In this document: in pieces, positions 1-12,191 of the stretch
Position numbering within the stretch: position 1 is the stretch's first letter
How the letters are laid out: each line of letters starts with the position of its first letter
Assembly: GCA_003971905.1 (NCBI GenBank)
Contig: RSEE01000002.1
Span: forward strand, 1,116,001 to 1,180,000
Source of the DNA: Moniliella sp. 'wahieum'
Lineage: Eukaryota; Basidiomycota; Moniliellomycetes; Moniliellales; Moniliellaceae
Length of the DNA: 64,000 nt
Reading direction: 5' to 3'
Program-made: the position numbers and the translations under genes
Notes under the pieces: generated by a model
What the model saw: the letters and a program-made list of their open reading frames with translations, nothing else
Told to the model about the DNA's origin: nothing
The model's database searches: none

Positions 1-1708
1 CTCCAGCCACGCATAACCACCATCTCACCTTTGGAAAAAGGAGAAGGAATCACCTAAAGACGCCGAGACAGGTACCCGTTTCTCGGCTGGACCTATGGTG
101 ACCACAGTCCAGCACAAGTTCGCTTCCTACAGTGTGGATCACGTGCCAGAAGGAAGCGGGGGGGAGGTCCCCTCCGATCACGATAGCAAGCTGAATCGCT
201 CTTCGTTGCGTGTGGATACTGATGACGAGGATCCCAAGCGTTCTACTTAACAATCCCATCTTCACGTTTGTTGCCATACTTGGATTTCTTGAACGCCAGG
301 CGGCGATGCCGACTCATTATAAGCCATGAAGGCCAATTGCTCCTGTTTAACCCGGGGCCGGAGGGAGACCCCTCTGCCGCAGTCGATCCAGCATTCGAGC
401 TGAGTGGACAGGACCAAGTCGCGAATATTGTAGTCCGGAACACATCTGAGGGGTGCATGGGCGACTGTTGCGGCAATGTTGGTTGACCAGGGAGAAGCAG
501 ATGAGCCTCCAGTTCCGTTTCCCCTGTGCCAGGCTTGGGTGCGCGAGTCCATCCCCAGGCACTGCGTCTGCAGGTTCGTTATCCATCGAAGAATATGATG
601 TGCCCACATGGGCTGATTCGGCCGCATGACAAAACGCACCAAGCGGCTTAGTTTGGGCCGAGGCCGCAGACTCCGGCATAACTAAGGGTGGGTACAGCGG
701 AGTCTCAGGTTTAGTCAAAGACATAGGATTCACCGCAGGACTATAGGTGCAAGCAGAGCATGCCTCCAGGACGCCAAACCTGGCGAGACGGCTGAACACA
801 TACGGGGAGGCGATTGAAATCCCTTCTTCAGACTACTGGACGCTGATGACTCCGTTATTGGTGCGAGGGATAAGTACCTCTACTGACGTGGTCGGGAACC
901 ATGAGCGGCGCAGATGGCTGGACAGTGAGGGCGAGGTTGGCTGTTGAGTGGCGGCCGATGGGCACGCCCTCAAGGAGTTCCCACACTCCCCCACACCAAG
1001 GATGAAAAACTTGTGGCTGTGATACACATGGAAAGAGAATTGACGCCGGAGCCGGGTGAGCCTCGTCCCATACCTCCCCCAGACCTCCGTTCGGCGGCAG
1101 GCGCAGGGGGGCGAAGTCGGTAGGCACCCGCTGCCGCTGCTGCTGTCGTTACCACACCGCTGAGAGTGCCAGCAGCGCCTGGAGACACGAGGTCCAGCTG
1201 CAGACGCAAGGTGCATGACGAATGGGATCGAACAGCCACGGGGATAAGACATGGGTGGGTAGGCATAGTGGCGGTTGCTCGCCTCAACAGCGGATCTACT
1301 CGGCAGGGCGGGTGCGATAAAGGACACGGAGCTGAAGCGGGTGCAGGCCCGCTCGCGTGCTCTCCCCTGGTCACGCTTCCTGTTGCGGCATCCACAAGCG
1401 CTTCCGCGGCTGGGCGGGAAGGTCGCGAAGGGGGGTACTGTGGGTCGATGAAGAGGAGGTGGGTCGGCAATGCTTCCGTCCGGCACCATCTGCAGGCCAG
1501 CCGTCCGGCCCAGCAGCCGGAGTACGAATTCAACCAACATGTGGTATTGGGCGCTGGGACTGCCGCAGACCATGATGCCATCGCATGCGCAACCACACGC
1601 TCAGCCTCTGCACTCCTGAGCACGTGGCCAAGGCCAGTGCCTGCCAGAGCCTCAACCCCGAGGCACCCAGAGCCAAGCAGGACAATCAAAGTACCCCCCC
1701 AAGCGCAG
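1..1708. other. No assignable gene
   Basis: Several overlapping open frames exist on both strands, including frames of 246-269 residues, but all are low-complexity Arg/Pro/Ser-rich translations of GC-rich DNA and none shows a recognisable motif. On the minus strand, positions 830-1700 could hold the continuation of the F-box-like gene downstream, because minus frames stay open there with Leu-rich stretches. I could not join them convincingly. Confidence 0.4.
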
Positions 1709-3006
1709 CTACACAGGCACGACAGTAGCCCCACAGCCCCACAGCCCCCAGCCCCACACCGGCATTACTCGCTTGCCCCAGCAGTGCGGGTGCATCCGTC
1801 CGGATCGCCCCTCGCCCGGCAAGGCGGGGGTCCAGGAATCTTGTTTCTGCGCCACAAGCGCCTCTTGCACCACCTCGAGCCCAAGCCCATTGACTCGCTC
1901 CAGGTGCGGATGCGTGCGGAGGAAGCTGGCAAAGCTGGGTGCGGTGGCGGGGGTAGGCATGGGGTCAGCCGTTAAGTGGGTTAATGATGGCAGCGTCCCC
2001 GCGCCAAGGTCCGACCAGAACTTGTCATAGTTCCCATATGCACCCGACACGTCCAATGTCAACGCAATTCCTTTAAGTAGGGCGAGGCCTTGACGGCGCT
2101 TGATAGGGGGGGTAGCGGTGTCACGGGATACACGTCGAGTGTGCGCAAGTTGCTAAAGCAACCCGCTTCGATCAGTTCCGGACTGTGAAGGAGGGAGGTT
2201 TTGCTGCTCCGAAGACGAAGATGGCGCATAGTCGATTCCTTGGTAAGACTGCTACTAACCAAGACTGTCCGAACCGAGTCAAGGCTGCGTTCCACTTCGA
2301 GGTCTTGCCCATCGGCTTGGCGTCCCAAGAAGGGACCTGTCTCGGCATGAGCCTCCTGTTGCGCAAACTCAGAGCCTCCTCCTTCTTCTTGCCGCATAGT
2401 GGCAAGAAGAAGTGCGGGTAAGTGGGTAGGAAGGAGAAACGCGTCATACTCTGTCAAAGAGAGGACTCTGATCCCCGTGAGCAAGCCCCAGTGCGCATCT
2501 CCCGCCCAAAACGTGCCACAGGAGATCTCCATCCACTCTAGGTGAGCGCAAAGAGGCCAGATGGCCCATGGTGGAGGAACGTCCGCTTCCCAAACCAGTT
2601 TTCGAAGCCGGCTGGGCGCAATGCTGATGCTGGCCCAATAGCGAATTAGCGGCCCGATCCCGCCCCCATTACGACCCGCTGAGTGCGCGGATGTGATGAA
2701 GGAACGTATGGTCGGATGGCTGAGTGCGGGCGACCGAAAGAAGAAATTGGGCATCCCTGCTTGTGCGTATGGTGATGTGTGCCCAAAGCAGCGGGGAAGA
2801 AGAACACGTACCCCTCGGCTAGTAGAAGAGAGACGGAGCAAGGCTTTCTTGCTCTGAGCCCGCTTGGCTAGTTCGCCAGCCCCAGGTGGATCAGAGCTCC
2901 AGGGAAATAAATCAGGATCATCGAGCGGGAGGAGGTCGGGGTCGCTTTCTCTCCACAATACCAGAGCCACTTGATAGAGCAGCTCGGCCGGGAGAGGCAG
3001 GGCCAT
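1709..3006 (-). CDS. F-box-like / leucine-rich protein, frameshifted
   Basis: The start at 3006 opens with MALPLPAELLYQVALVLWRE, an F-box-like helix (LPxELL) at the extreme N terminus, as in many basidiomycete F-box proteins that recruit substrates to SCF ubiquitin ligases. Leu-rich segments follow (for example LRKLVWEADVPP, LRTLDVYPVTPLPPL, SLTHLTADPMPTP), spaced like irregular LRRs. The first frame stops at 2059 directly after SPYLKELR. The neighbouring frame continues with TLDVSGAYGNYDKFWSDLG, and adding one base would give KELRLTLDVSG, so a one-base deletion near 2060 is likely. The C terminus is uncertain: the second frame closes at 1709, but the real end may lie further downstream on the minus strand. 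The substrate is unknown and the family call rests on the N-terminal motif only. Confidence 0.5.
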
Positions 3007-4188
3007 TGCCTGTAGCTGGGGGGCGATCGTGGCGAGAAGACCAGGTGAGAATCCAGTTTGATTAGGCCTTAGATTTTAGATTGGCTGCGTTAACATTTCA
3101 TTGTTGGCATCCTATTTGGGTGGGAGCGATGACGGTCACCGGTAAAGCACACGCAGGATGAGATCGCAGATAGAGTACATGCTGACGAAGAGAAGCGCTT
3201 CCTATCTATATGTCCTGTTGTTCAACTAGTGTTGCAAATGTCATCATATGGATTCAGTGGGGGCTGGCAGACAGTTGGCTTCATTTACGCTTTCTGTTGA
3301 TTCATCATCTGATGAGACCTGGAGTCCTGATGGTCCTCGAGGGTGATGCAATCGCACTGGTGGTGGTGATGTGGCAACCAGCAACGCCTACAGAGGAACA
3401 ACAAGCAGCGAGTCGCCACCAGGGGCTAAGCTGCGGAACAAGCAAAACACAAGAAGAAAACCGGAACTCCCAGGCTTGAGGAGGAACTGAAGGGATATTG
3501 GCCAAAGCACAAGCCACCCGATGGCTTAACATCATCTTCATCCGCACTGCGACCGATGGGTGCCCCACTTCCCGCAGGGGTTCCGCGGTTTTTTCGGCGA
3601 CTGGTGGTGTTGAGATGGAGGCCCTCTCACTTTTTTTGACCAGGATACTAGTTTTGCCCACCTGTACAGAATACTAGTCGTCCCCGATCAAATACCCAAT
3701 GAGTATAAGGTAGCACCAGACCGGCAATCATATTATAATTGGGCACATTCACATACCTCTCTGTCAGAACTCAACTTACACCCCCAACAGACCTTCAGGA
3801 TTATATAGGCAGAAACCTTTTGTGACGAGAGGTCTCTGAGGCCGGAAGGTTCAATCATTACAATTGTATGACTTATGGCTACATTGAACTAGGCAAAGTA
3901 ACGGTACCCAAATGGTTCTCAGCGTTTATTGATATAGTGAAGAGCACGAATTCGTGCCTTCGGAGAGTAGAGATTACACAAGGTCACAGCACAAATCAAG
4001 AAAACGCAGAATAGACATGGATATCATGGTAGCACGAAATGAAACGGTGTATCCTGCCACAGAAAAGAGCGTCAAAGGAATTTGGTAGGCCAAGTGGCGC
4101 CTCGCGAAGGAGTTGGTAGGAGCTTGGGTTCTAGGGAAACCAGTAATGAACGCTGTTCATGTAGGAGAATATAGTAGTAGCTCGATTT
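3007..4188. other. Spacer without a recognisable gene
   Basis: This stretch lies between the 5' end of the F-box-like gene and the 3' end of the Bqt4-like gene. Open frames of about 90-118 residues are present at 3210-3479 (+) and 3305-3661 (-), but they carry no motif and look random. The part at 3650-4180 is visibly more AT-rich than its surroundings. Confidence 0.4.
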
Positions 4189-5487
4189 CTAGGCAAACCA
4201 ATGCTGGACGCTGCTCACGCCTGCTTGCACTGCTGCCAATGCGCCGCCCAAGTCCGAAGGAAGCAAGCCAGAAAAGATACCCGCGGCGGTAGCGGCTACC
4301 GTGGCCGCCACCCCCGCCCCGGCTACCCCAGCGGCCGACGCAACCGGGTGAGAATGCAAGAGCGCTCGGACTCGCGCAGGGGTAACCATCCTCCTTCCTG
4401 TCGGCACAGGATGAGATGAAGATGGAGCGGAAACGATAACATCGTCCGTTTCCTCCAGGCGGCGCTTGGAATTGCTGATGGAAGTCTGCGCAGAGGATTG
4501 GATCGCAGCCGCTTCTTCTTGTGCCGAAGTAATGCCTCCTTGGCGTTGGGGAGCAGATGCACCTCCTTGGCATCCGTAGAGTCAATGGTGCGTGTGCTCA
4601 GGAGGGTTGTATCTTCGTCTGAGAGGGGTTTTCCATTCGCAGAACGAATGGGCTTTCCTTCTTGGTCTACTAAGAACGCAACGCCCTCACAATCGTGCCC
4701 TGAGCCTGAACCAAGGGGAGAAGGAGATGACCGATGCCGTAGTGGTCGGCCAACGCCTGTGCCTCCGAGACGAGAACCCAGGTTCCAGGGAAAACCATGG
4801 GAGCATCGATGGCAGTGAAATTGGAAGCGACATACGCCATCTCTTTCTCCTTCTCCTCCTCGCTTGCTGAGGGAAAAGCCAGATCAAACATGGCACTTGC
4901 CATGATCGCATGAACGTCAAATCGCTTCAAAAGGAACACATGCCCCTTCCATGAGGAATGGGGAGCTTCATGCGACCCACCAAAATTTCCCGTTCTTCCC
5001 CATCGATATCATGGTGGACGATTTGCAATTTAACTTCCCCTTGGCTTTGGAAAGGAGGGGGTTCTTTGCCTCTGGGAGCGGAGGGCGAAGCGTAGCGATC
5101 TCCGAGGTGTGATGGGGGCAGAGGCAGAAGCAAGTGTAGGCGAAAGCACGATGGGGGAAGAAGCCCCTTTCCTTTGGGCGCCTCAGGAGTGGGCGTCGGA
5201 CTGGGCCCATCGGCAAGAGGAGGAGGGTGACGGTTGGCGAACGAGCACGGCCGGTAAGGGCGAAGACCGCCTCGTGTTGGCCACTCACGTTTTCCTCCGT
5301 CTCTGCCTGCATCTGATTTTCCTCGTCCTTATCCGGAGCGGGAATGTGGGCGGCTTCAACCGGTGCCTTTTCCTGAGCCGCGAGCTCTTCCTCAGGCTTG
5401 ATGGACTGCGCCACGTGGACAATGGCGTTGCACTGCGAGCGGCTCTAGTGCGGGGTGGTAGGGCGCTTGCGCGGGCGGCAGGGGCAT
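4189..5487 (-). CDS. Bqt4-like APSES-domain inner nuclear membrane protein
   Basis: Likely start at 5487 (MPLPPAQAPYHP), after which one frameshift leads into an acidic stretch (VAQSIKPEEELAAQEK). A GTGAGT donor near 5293 suggests an intron before the conserved domain. The APSES/KilA-N-like core follows: EREILVGRMKLPIPHG, then HVFLLKRFDVHAI, then GTWVLVSEAQALADHYGI. This order and wording match the Bqt4 family more than the Mbp1/Swi4 DNA-binding APSES factors. The C terminus has an Ala/Gly-rich hydrophobic helix (VASAAGVAGAGVAATVAATA) about 30 residues before the stop at 4189, as expected for the Bqt4 tail anchor. In fission yeast Bqt4 holds telomeres at the inner nuclear membrane; the same role here is inference. 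A one-base deletion at 4943-4948 (between PHG and HVF) breaks the domain. Confidence 0.72.
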
Positions 5488-7041
5488 GGCGAACGAAGGG
5501 TGCAGGGGTGATATTGAACCTTAAGCTGTGATTGCGGGGAACCTGGGCCGAGGCGGTGGTGCAGGTGGTGGGCAAGAACAGATGCAAGCCCGTTTGGGGG
5601 CGTAGAGTGGGTCCTGGGCGGCTTGCGCGTGGGCTACACAAGACTGCGCCTTTGCCTTTGCCACGGAGAGAAGACAGGGAGGCCAGTTACTAGTTCGGCA
5701 CAGCGGCGCGGTGCTCTGTGTGTCGAGCGGAGGCCTCCAGCTACTGGACCAGTGCTGCGCTTTTGGCCCTGTGCGCGCGAGTGGTAGGTCGGCACTAGGC
5801 CAGTCAGGTCTCAGAGTGGAGCAGGGCGGCGCACAGGGGACATGCGGTCATGAATATTTTCTTTGGACCCCATCAGGCACACCATTTACCTGCAAAAGCT
5901 CCACGCCAGGTCTGCCCTAAGTCCACTTTGGTCTACCCCAGAAGAACGAAATCCAGAGGGGGGCTGTAATTCGGCAGCAGGGGCGGAGGCTGCCTCGTAG
6001 TTCTAGCTGATCTGGTTGATACAAGAACCTTCGTTATTAGGAAGGAGACAGAGCGAAATGAGGGAGAGTGGGTGACCAAGTCTTCGAAAAGAGGATGGGG
6101 CAGGGATCAGATCTCAGATGATATCGATGAGGAGGGGCAGGTGGGACATTCTAGCGTTCGTTGGACGAGTGGAAGATGCGCCAGCTACTGGATTTCTTTG
6201 AGCGAAGGCCGCGGCCGAGTAACCAAAAGGAGGCGCTGACGGCAGAGGCGGACTATTCTCTCGCCACACTCCGTAGCAGGGGCACTTCTTGCTCTTCTAT
6301 ATCGCGGCGCAGGGGGTTGGTTGAGCCTGTTTAGAAACACCTGAACGTCTGAACGGACATGTACTGGCGTCTGTGGCTGCCTCGAGTGGGGATTTGTTGG
6401 GTTTCGTTGTCGTGAGCTGCGGACGCTCCGGCTGGACAATGGCCTAAGATGTCTCGCGTCACGTGACGCTCGAGGGTTTGCCTCTAACTTTGGGGCATGC
6501 GATGCAGTGCGGTTGGCGAGCACGCGCCCCGTGCTGCTGGCAGCAGGGGCACAGTGGCATCCATCATGCATTCTACAGGCGGACCAACCAGCGAGCTAGT
6601 GGCCCAGTGGCTGGTGAAGTGGCTATCACGCGTCACACACGCGCGTGCGGACACGTGGCCGAGCCTGGGCCGGGGGAGCGGTGACGCGTGACGGGTGCTT
6701 AGCATGCTGGCGATCAGCAACGCGCCAGCGCAGCCTCTTGCCAGGGCGCAACATGGCTTAGCTAAGCCGGCCTCCATCCCATTATCGATCCCTCCTCCGT
6801 GCTCCTCTGGGCTCCTCTCCGCTCCGCTCGCCCCCTGTTGTCTCATCGCGTCTGATCTCGCCGCTTCTCATCCACCTCATCCCACCCTCTCCCCTCCCAC
6901 TCCATCCCACCCCCCCCACTCTCCGCCCCTCGCCCATCGCCCCATCGCCCCACCTGCTCCCGTTCCGATCACCGCAACGCCACCCGGCGAATCACCGTCA
7001 GCTCACTCCTCGTCCCCGCCAACGCCCAACCCCCCACCGCC
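5488..7041. other. Divergent intergenic region (Bqt4-like / Whi2-like)
   Basis: No convincing gene. It holds the promoters of two divergently transcribed genes. Notable sites are paired GTCAC/GTGAC heptads at 6626/6633 and 6681/6688, an inverted GTCACGTGAC-type site near 6459, and a C-rich pyrimidine stretch at 6870-7040 directly before the Whi2-like start, typical of a fungal 5' UTR. At 6100-6135 there is a GATC/GATGA-rich stretch. Confidence 0.45.
6626..6692. promoter_or_regulatory. GTCAC/GTGAC heptad pairs upstream of the Whi2-like gene
   Basis: TCACGCG is followed by TCAC exactly 7 bp later (6626, 6633), and GTGACGC is followed by GTGAC exactly 7 bp later (6681, 6688). Both pairs lie 350-420 bp upstream of the ATG at 7042. 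The same 7-bp spacing recurs at many other spacers in this window. A binding-site function is inference. Confidence 0.4.
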
Positions 7042-8390
7042 ATGGAGACGTCTGTGTCCGCGACACTGTGGGAACAGGCCCAGGCCACAACCCGCCCCAT
7101 CCACCTCGATCTGCGCGGCAACCTTTTCACGCTGGACCGTGATGTGTTGGTCGAGCTCCCGAGAACATTCTGCTCTGTCTCTTTCCCCAGGGGTTGTTCC
7201 CCCTCCCCGCGCCCGCTACCGACGGGGAAGATGGCGACGCCGAAGCTGACCTAGAGGAGCAGGAAGGCGTGTACTACTCGGACTTTGATCCGGCCTGTCT
7301 CTCGTACGTTCTCAGCTTCTTCAAGTCTGCCCAGGACACTTTTACGGGAGCGAAGAGCAAGGCGTGCGCGGACGCTACCGCCCCAACGCGATGCCGCCTC
7401 CCCGGCCGCATGTACCTCAACCCCTTCTATACGCCCAACGGCCAGAGCCCGCTTCTAATCGCGCCAGGCTGTCATTGTTCTCGCGCGAAGACTGGAATTT
7501 ATGCCATCCCCGCCCCGCCCTCAGGTCCGCCGCGCACCGACCTGCCCCCCCTCCACCCCATTGACTTTAGGCGCCCGTTTGCCCCTGAGGAGCTTGCGCT
7601 TTGACGCGCGCCTACGAACCCAACCCAGATGATGAGCGAACCAATCTCGTGGCGGAGCACCAACCAACAAGCTCCCTCGAACTCAAAGAGAAGGCTGGCC
7701 AAGCGCTGCTCAATCGCCGCCACATTTCACCCGCTGCAGCGCAACGTCAATAAGGAAAACATGTTGCTGAGCAGCACCTGATTGACATGCTCTGTATGAG
7801 GTGCGTTTCTGCCCCGTTTCCTTGTATGCTCTGCACCGCTAACCTTATAACCCCCTAAGTGGCTTTGACCGCTCTGATGACTGGGGGTTCCGGGCTCTTG
7901 AGCCGGCCCGATGCAGCATGGTCTCCATCGCTCTCGTTCTGCTCAAAACAGGCACGATCCATGCAGGTGAAACGGAGGCCATCGCTGCGATTGATTCGCG
8001 ACAAGCGGCAGGAGAAGAGGCACAGTATGTCCCCGGCCCCGATGGAAGTCGGCTAGATCAAACCCAGCTGGCTACTGCGCAGAAACTGCTGCTGTTCTGG
8101 AGGAAGCCTGCGCGCAAGTGCTGGTGGGACGGGTGGATGTGATTGTGCCTGTGAATGAGGGGGAGAAAGCGGACCTACCACCAAGCCAGGACGAAGTCCC
8201 CCCCGTCGAGGAAGAGGAGAGTGAATTGGGTCCGGGTGCGCGGACGGGATCGACGACCGTGCCTGGTTCCGAAGCCTTTCCTACTGCCGGCATGACCCGT
8301 GCCGAATTGGCGCTATGGAAGGAGGGACGCGGACGCCGAGTGCGGGTATGGGCCCGCCGGATCTGGACGTTGGAGTTGAGTCTGCTGTAA
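7042..8390 (+). CDS. Whi2-like BTB/POZ stress-response regulator
   Basis: The start is the ATG at 7042 (METSVSATLWEQ). The BTB fold begins with IHLDLRGNLFTLDRDVLVEL and continues, one base out of frame, with ENILLCLFPQGLFPLPAP and YYSDFDPACLSYVLSFFK. Downstream blocks are typical of the Whi2 family: EQHLIDMLCM, then after an intron SGFDRSDDWGFRALEP, then ATAQKLLLFWRKPARKCWWDG, ending with RRVRVWARRIWTLELSLL before the stop at 8388-8390. The intron at 7801-7859 (59 nt, GTGCGT...TAAG) joins CM to SGFDR cleanly. At least two frameshifts are present, one near 7160 in a CCC run. In yeast, Whi2 works with the Psr phosphatases in the general stress response and dampens TORC1 under amino-acid limitation. 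Transfer of that role is inference. Confidence 0.75.
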
Positions 8391-9688
8391 CTGCTTGCCC
8401 CCCCCCGCCATACCCCCTTTCTTTGCTTTCCTTTCGGCTCCGTTCTTCCTTCTTGCACCTCCACCACCGTCCCTCAACTCAAGTCAACATGCCCCACTGG
8501 CTTGCCAGGACGTTCTCCCCTGGCCACCCAATTTATTCCTTGCCATCGCGTTCTGAGAAAGACTGAGATTCTTTGTACTTGACGACCTGGAGGTGAGTGG
8601 TACGCGAGAAACAGGCGCAGAGGTGATAGGTTTCAGAAGCATGGGGCAAATGAAATGATCCATTTCGAGCGTCGTGGTGGGGGGGGAGAGGTGAGCCCCA
8701 TCTTCTGCGTAGCCCCTCGCTCTCCTCTCACCTGTCCCAATCTAAAGTGACTAGTAAGAAGAGAGAGGCGCTGTCACGTCGTATCGTTCGGTATCCAGCA
8801 TGCATACACATTAAGTTTCTCTCTTCCGTAATAGGCAGGTTTGCCAACCGATTCACCCCTAATGCACTCCCCGCCAATGTAGTACAGCAGCTTCGGAAAC
8901 AGCAGGCCCAGAAAGTGAAGAAAAGGGACAGAAAAGCAACTTCCACTTTTTGGGTATGCAGTGTAGTAGAACATGTAAAGGTCGGGCAAGAGAGAAGTCT
9001 GTGAAATAGGGAAATATGGCTCCAGTGCAGGTAGAAGCCAGTTAGATAATGAATCCGATGGCGGAGGGAGGAGTTTCTGTGCTGTACTCAGCTGGAGGGG
9101 AAAGGAGAAGGGGCAGGGGCGACTCTTCCTTTTAGGTGGATATTATTCAAGTAAAGTGTTTTGAAGAAGGATCGAGCCTATAGTAGCGTACTGCAGGTTT
9201 AGCGTTCACCACTAGTTCTCCCAATTATAGAGCGAGACGTCTGTCATGGGTCCGAGCGTACCCGTATACAAAAGCTGGTTTTGCTGGCTTGCACAGTAAT
9301 GGCTGGGGGGTCACAACAGTTAAGCCTGCTGTGACAATGTTGACAGCAACTCTGTTGTCGACCAAGCCGACAAGTGCCGCAACCATGGACAATTGGACTA
9401 GCAGCGGGCAGAAGAGTAGAAGGGGTGTTGAGGACACCATGGAGGTGCCGAACCAGAGTGAAGAGTAGGGGAAGCTTACAGCGGGGCTTTGCAATTTGAA
9501 ATGTGATTGGCGGATAGCCTGACAACAACATTGCAAGTTGGACAAAACTTGAAATTGCAACAGCCGTTGCGTACATAAGGCAGGGCAGTAGATTCTACAT
9601 GGTGCTTGGCTCTTGGCTGGGCTCTTGCCAGCGTCCAACTTGGACCACTTAGCCTGATCCCAGGCGCTGTCTTCTGCCACCACGACGC
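8391..9688. other. Spacer without a recognisable gene
   Basis: It separates two plus-strand genes. Short open frames (8747-9004 +, 8774-8989 -, 9225-9683 -) show no motif. It probably holds the 3' UTR of the Whi2-like gene and the promoter and 5' UTR of the Fizzy-family gene. Confidence 0.4.
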
Positions 9689-11848
9689 ATGCTCACGGAT
9701 TCACCCTTCTCTGGCAACATCTTCCGCCCGGACGAGTCCTCGCGGCTGGACTCGTCCCTCGCCATGGGCAAGAATCTATTTGCCTCGGAGCTACGCAGCG
9801 GCGGCGGCGGCCGCGCGAGCGCTGGTGGCATCAATGCCCTCACCTCCAACTTGGCCACCATCTCTTTGGGCAGCCGGTCCAAGCGCTCCCCAAACCTTTT
9901 CTCTGTTGCATCCGGGTCCAAGTTGCACCACAAGCGGTCCCTGCCTTCTCTTGGTCCAGGGGCGTACGACGACTTGCTGCCCTCGGCTCCTGGGTTGGGT
10001 AAGATCACGCGCGATTGGACCGAATACGAGTCGGGGAGCAAAACCGAAACGATCCTTGCTGTATGTCGTCCCATTTTCCCGCTTTTGTTTGGAACCCGAG
10101 GTTAACTTGGAAACATAGGACCGTTTCCTGGCCCAACGAAACTTGAGCGGCGTATTGAAGGCACCACCTCAATGGGGCGGGGCAGGCGAGTCGCTCTCCA
10201 GCTTCAGCAAAGAGCATTCAACCAAGTCCAGAGCGCCCAGCGAAGGAGAGGACACCTCTTCCCTCCTTCAGCAAGCGGATGCAATCAAAGATGCCCATCT
10301 CCTCCCTACGGGTTCCATGACTGATCTGGAAGAACAGCAGGCGCTCAACTCGGCGGCCCGGAGTGCAGCAGCATTGGGGATTGAGTTTACGCCCCAAGTC
10401 TTGTCCTTTGCCCCACGGCCGCCTGGGGCAAACGCAGGTTCCTCCTCTGTGGCATCAGTCAGGCAAAGACGGCTTTTGAGCGCAGCTACCAACAACCTTC
10501 ATGCTCGTCGTCCCATTTCCAACAAGCCCGAAAAGGTCTTGGATGCGGCGGACATCTGTGATGACTTTTACTACAACTTGATGGACTGGTCCGTGACAAA
10601 CCAAGTGGCCATTGCACTGCAGGGAAGGGCATTCATTTGGGACTGCGAAGAGGCGCAGGTGTACGAGCTGGTGGATCTTGCTGAAGAGTCGGAGAGGGTG
10701 GGTGGCGGGTACACCTGCTTGATTTCCTCTCTCAAGTGGCACCCGGATGGGACGTTCCTCGTGGTCGGTACCGAAGGTGGATATGCTCAAGTGTGGGATA
10801 TGGTGGAGCGAAGGCGGGTGCGGACCATCAAGCCCAATCCAGAGGGTGGCGCCACCGTGTCGGCAATATGCACGTTAGGATGGGCGGATGCGACAACGTT
10901 GACACTGGGCTACGCTTCAGGCCTGGTGGTGGACCACGACATTCGCGCCGCTGATAGCACCATCCGGTCGATCAATGCACATGCCGGCCATACCTGTGGT
11001 CTGCTGTGGCGGGACGATGGAGGACTGTTGGCCACGGGGGGAAACGATAACATTGTCAAGGTGTACGATCGGAACAGTACGGAGCCCCTCATGACCCGCA
11101 CCGAGCACAAATCAGCCGTTAAGGTATGTCTTCCTCCCTTCTCGCCACTCTGTGTTGGGGTATTGACGCTTCTGCTCTGCTTGTCCATCAGGCAATGTCC
11201 TGGTCGCCCTTCAACAACAACATTCTTGCCACCGGAGGAGGTTCGGCGTGTCGTGCTGTCAACATTTGGAACGTGGAGACCGATGCACGTCTCATGTCGT
11301 GGACAACCGAAGCACAGATTTCCTCGATTCATTGGTCGTGGTACCACCGAGAACTGCTCACCACCCACGGTTCCTCCGACGGCTCGCCAAGCGGGTGCAT
11401 CAACCTCTGGTCCTACCCTTCGGGCAAGGTGCTTCATCGGATCGATCGGGCCCACGAAGGTCGCATCCTCGGTTCTGTCCTCTCCCCCGATGGACAGAAA
11501 CTAGCTTCCGTCGATACGGGCGGGAATGAGCTGCGTTTCTGGACAGTATTTGAGGCGACAGATGAGCAGCGGAGGAGGCATCGCCAAGGCAAAGGGCTGG
11601 AACTGTACGACCCCCTCAAGACGGACCCCCCCGGGCTCGCACACATTCGCTTCTTCGTTAGCTGGCCTTTCTTCAGTTGGATGGGCTGGCACTCTTTTTT
11701 TGAGTGTCCATTTTTCTATGTATGCACTGATGATATGATGCTGATCATGAGATGCGCATGTGTCCACATGTTAGCCTCTGGCTTGATTCCTTTTCCAGCC
11801 AAGGAAGGAAACGATGAGCGCGGGGCGAGGGATGGTTGGCGTTTGTAG
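9689..11848 (+). CDS. Cdc20/Fizzy-family WD40 activator of the APC/C
   Basis: The start is the ATG at 9689 (MLTDSPFSGNIFRPDESS). Exon 1 is exactly 124 codons. Intron 1 is 10061-10118 and exon 2 opens with DRFLAQRN, a variant of the C-box (DRFIPxR) that docks the APC/C. The family signature PEKVLDAADICDDFYYNL precedes seven WD40 blades (for example LKWHPDGTFLVVGTEGGY, ATGGNDNIVKVYD, ILATGGGSACRAVNIWNV, LASVDTGGNELRFWTVFE). Intron 2 is 11124-11191. The N-terminal region has RxxL-type sequences such as KRSLPSL. Blades 5-6 are divergent (SWYHRELLTTHGSSDG), so it could be a Cdc20, Cdh1 or meiotic Ama1/Mfr1-type paralogue. The expected C-terminal Ile-Arg tail may be the HIR at about 11655. The frame then runs on to 11848 through non-conserved sequence, so a missed stop or frameshift is likely. 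Confidence 0.85.
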
Positions 11849-12186
11849 TAATTCCTGAAGGACGAAGGACACACGTGCCACGTAGCTGAATACAAGATAC
11901 CACACCCTGTTCATGCATGAACGCGCAGTGTGTAGCCGCCCTGCCACTGCCACCACATTGCATTTGACTTCATCAATGAGAGCCGCCCCTCGTCGGGACC
12001 CCTTATTAATCGTTTTTGATCTCTCACCCCCAGCTGCTGCATAGTTCTGGTGTTTGCTGGTAGAAAGCCGAGGAAAGGTCTGCTTTGGGTTCGGGTTGAT
12101 GCGAAGGCAGAGACTGCGTGTACATGATGCAGCAAGGATGGAGGCGGGCCCCGTCGTGAGGGGTTCAAGGGAAGCGAGAGCAGACG
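11849..12186. other. 3' flank of the Fizzy-family gene up to the copia insertion
   Basis: No gene is seen. The interval ends at the left target-site duplication of the retrotransposon, so the element inserted about 0.35-0.55 kb downstream of the Fizzy-family coding region. Confidence 0.4.
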
Positions 12187-12191
12187 GCATA

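Noticed and set aside
833-1975. Frames of about 250-270 residues on both strands
   Set aside because: Composition is biased and there is no conserved motif. At most, part could extend the F-box-like gene.
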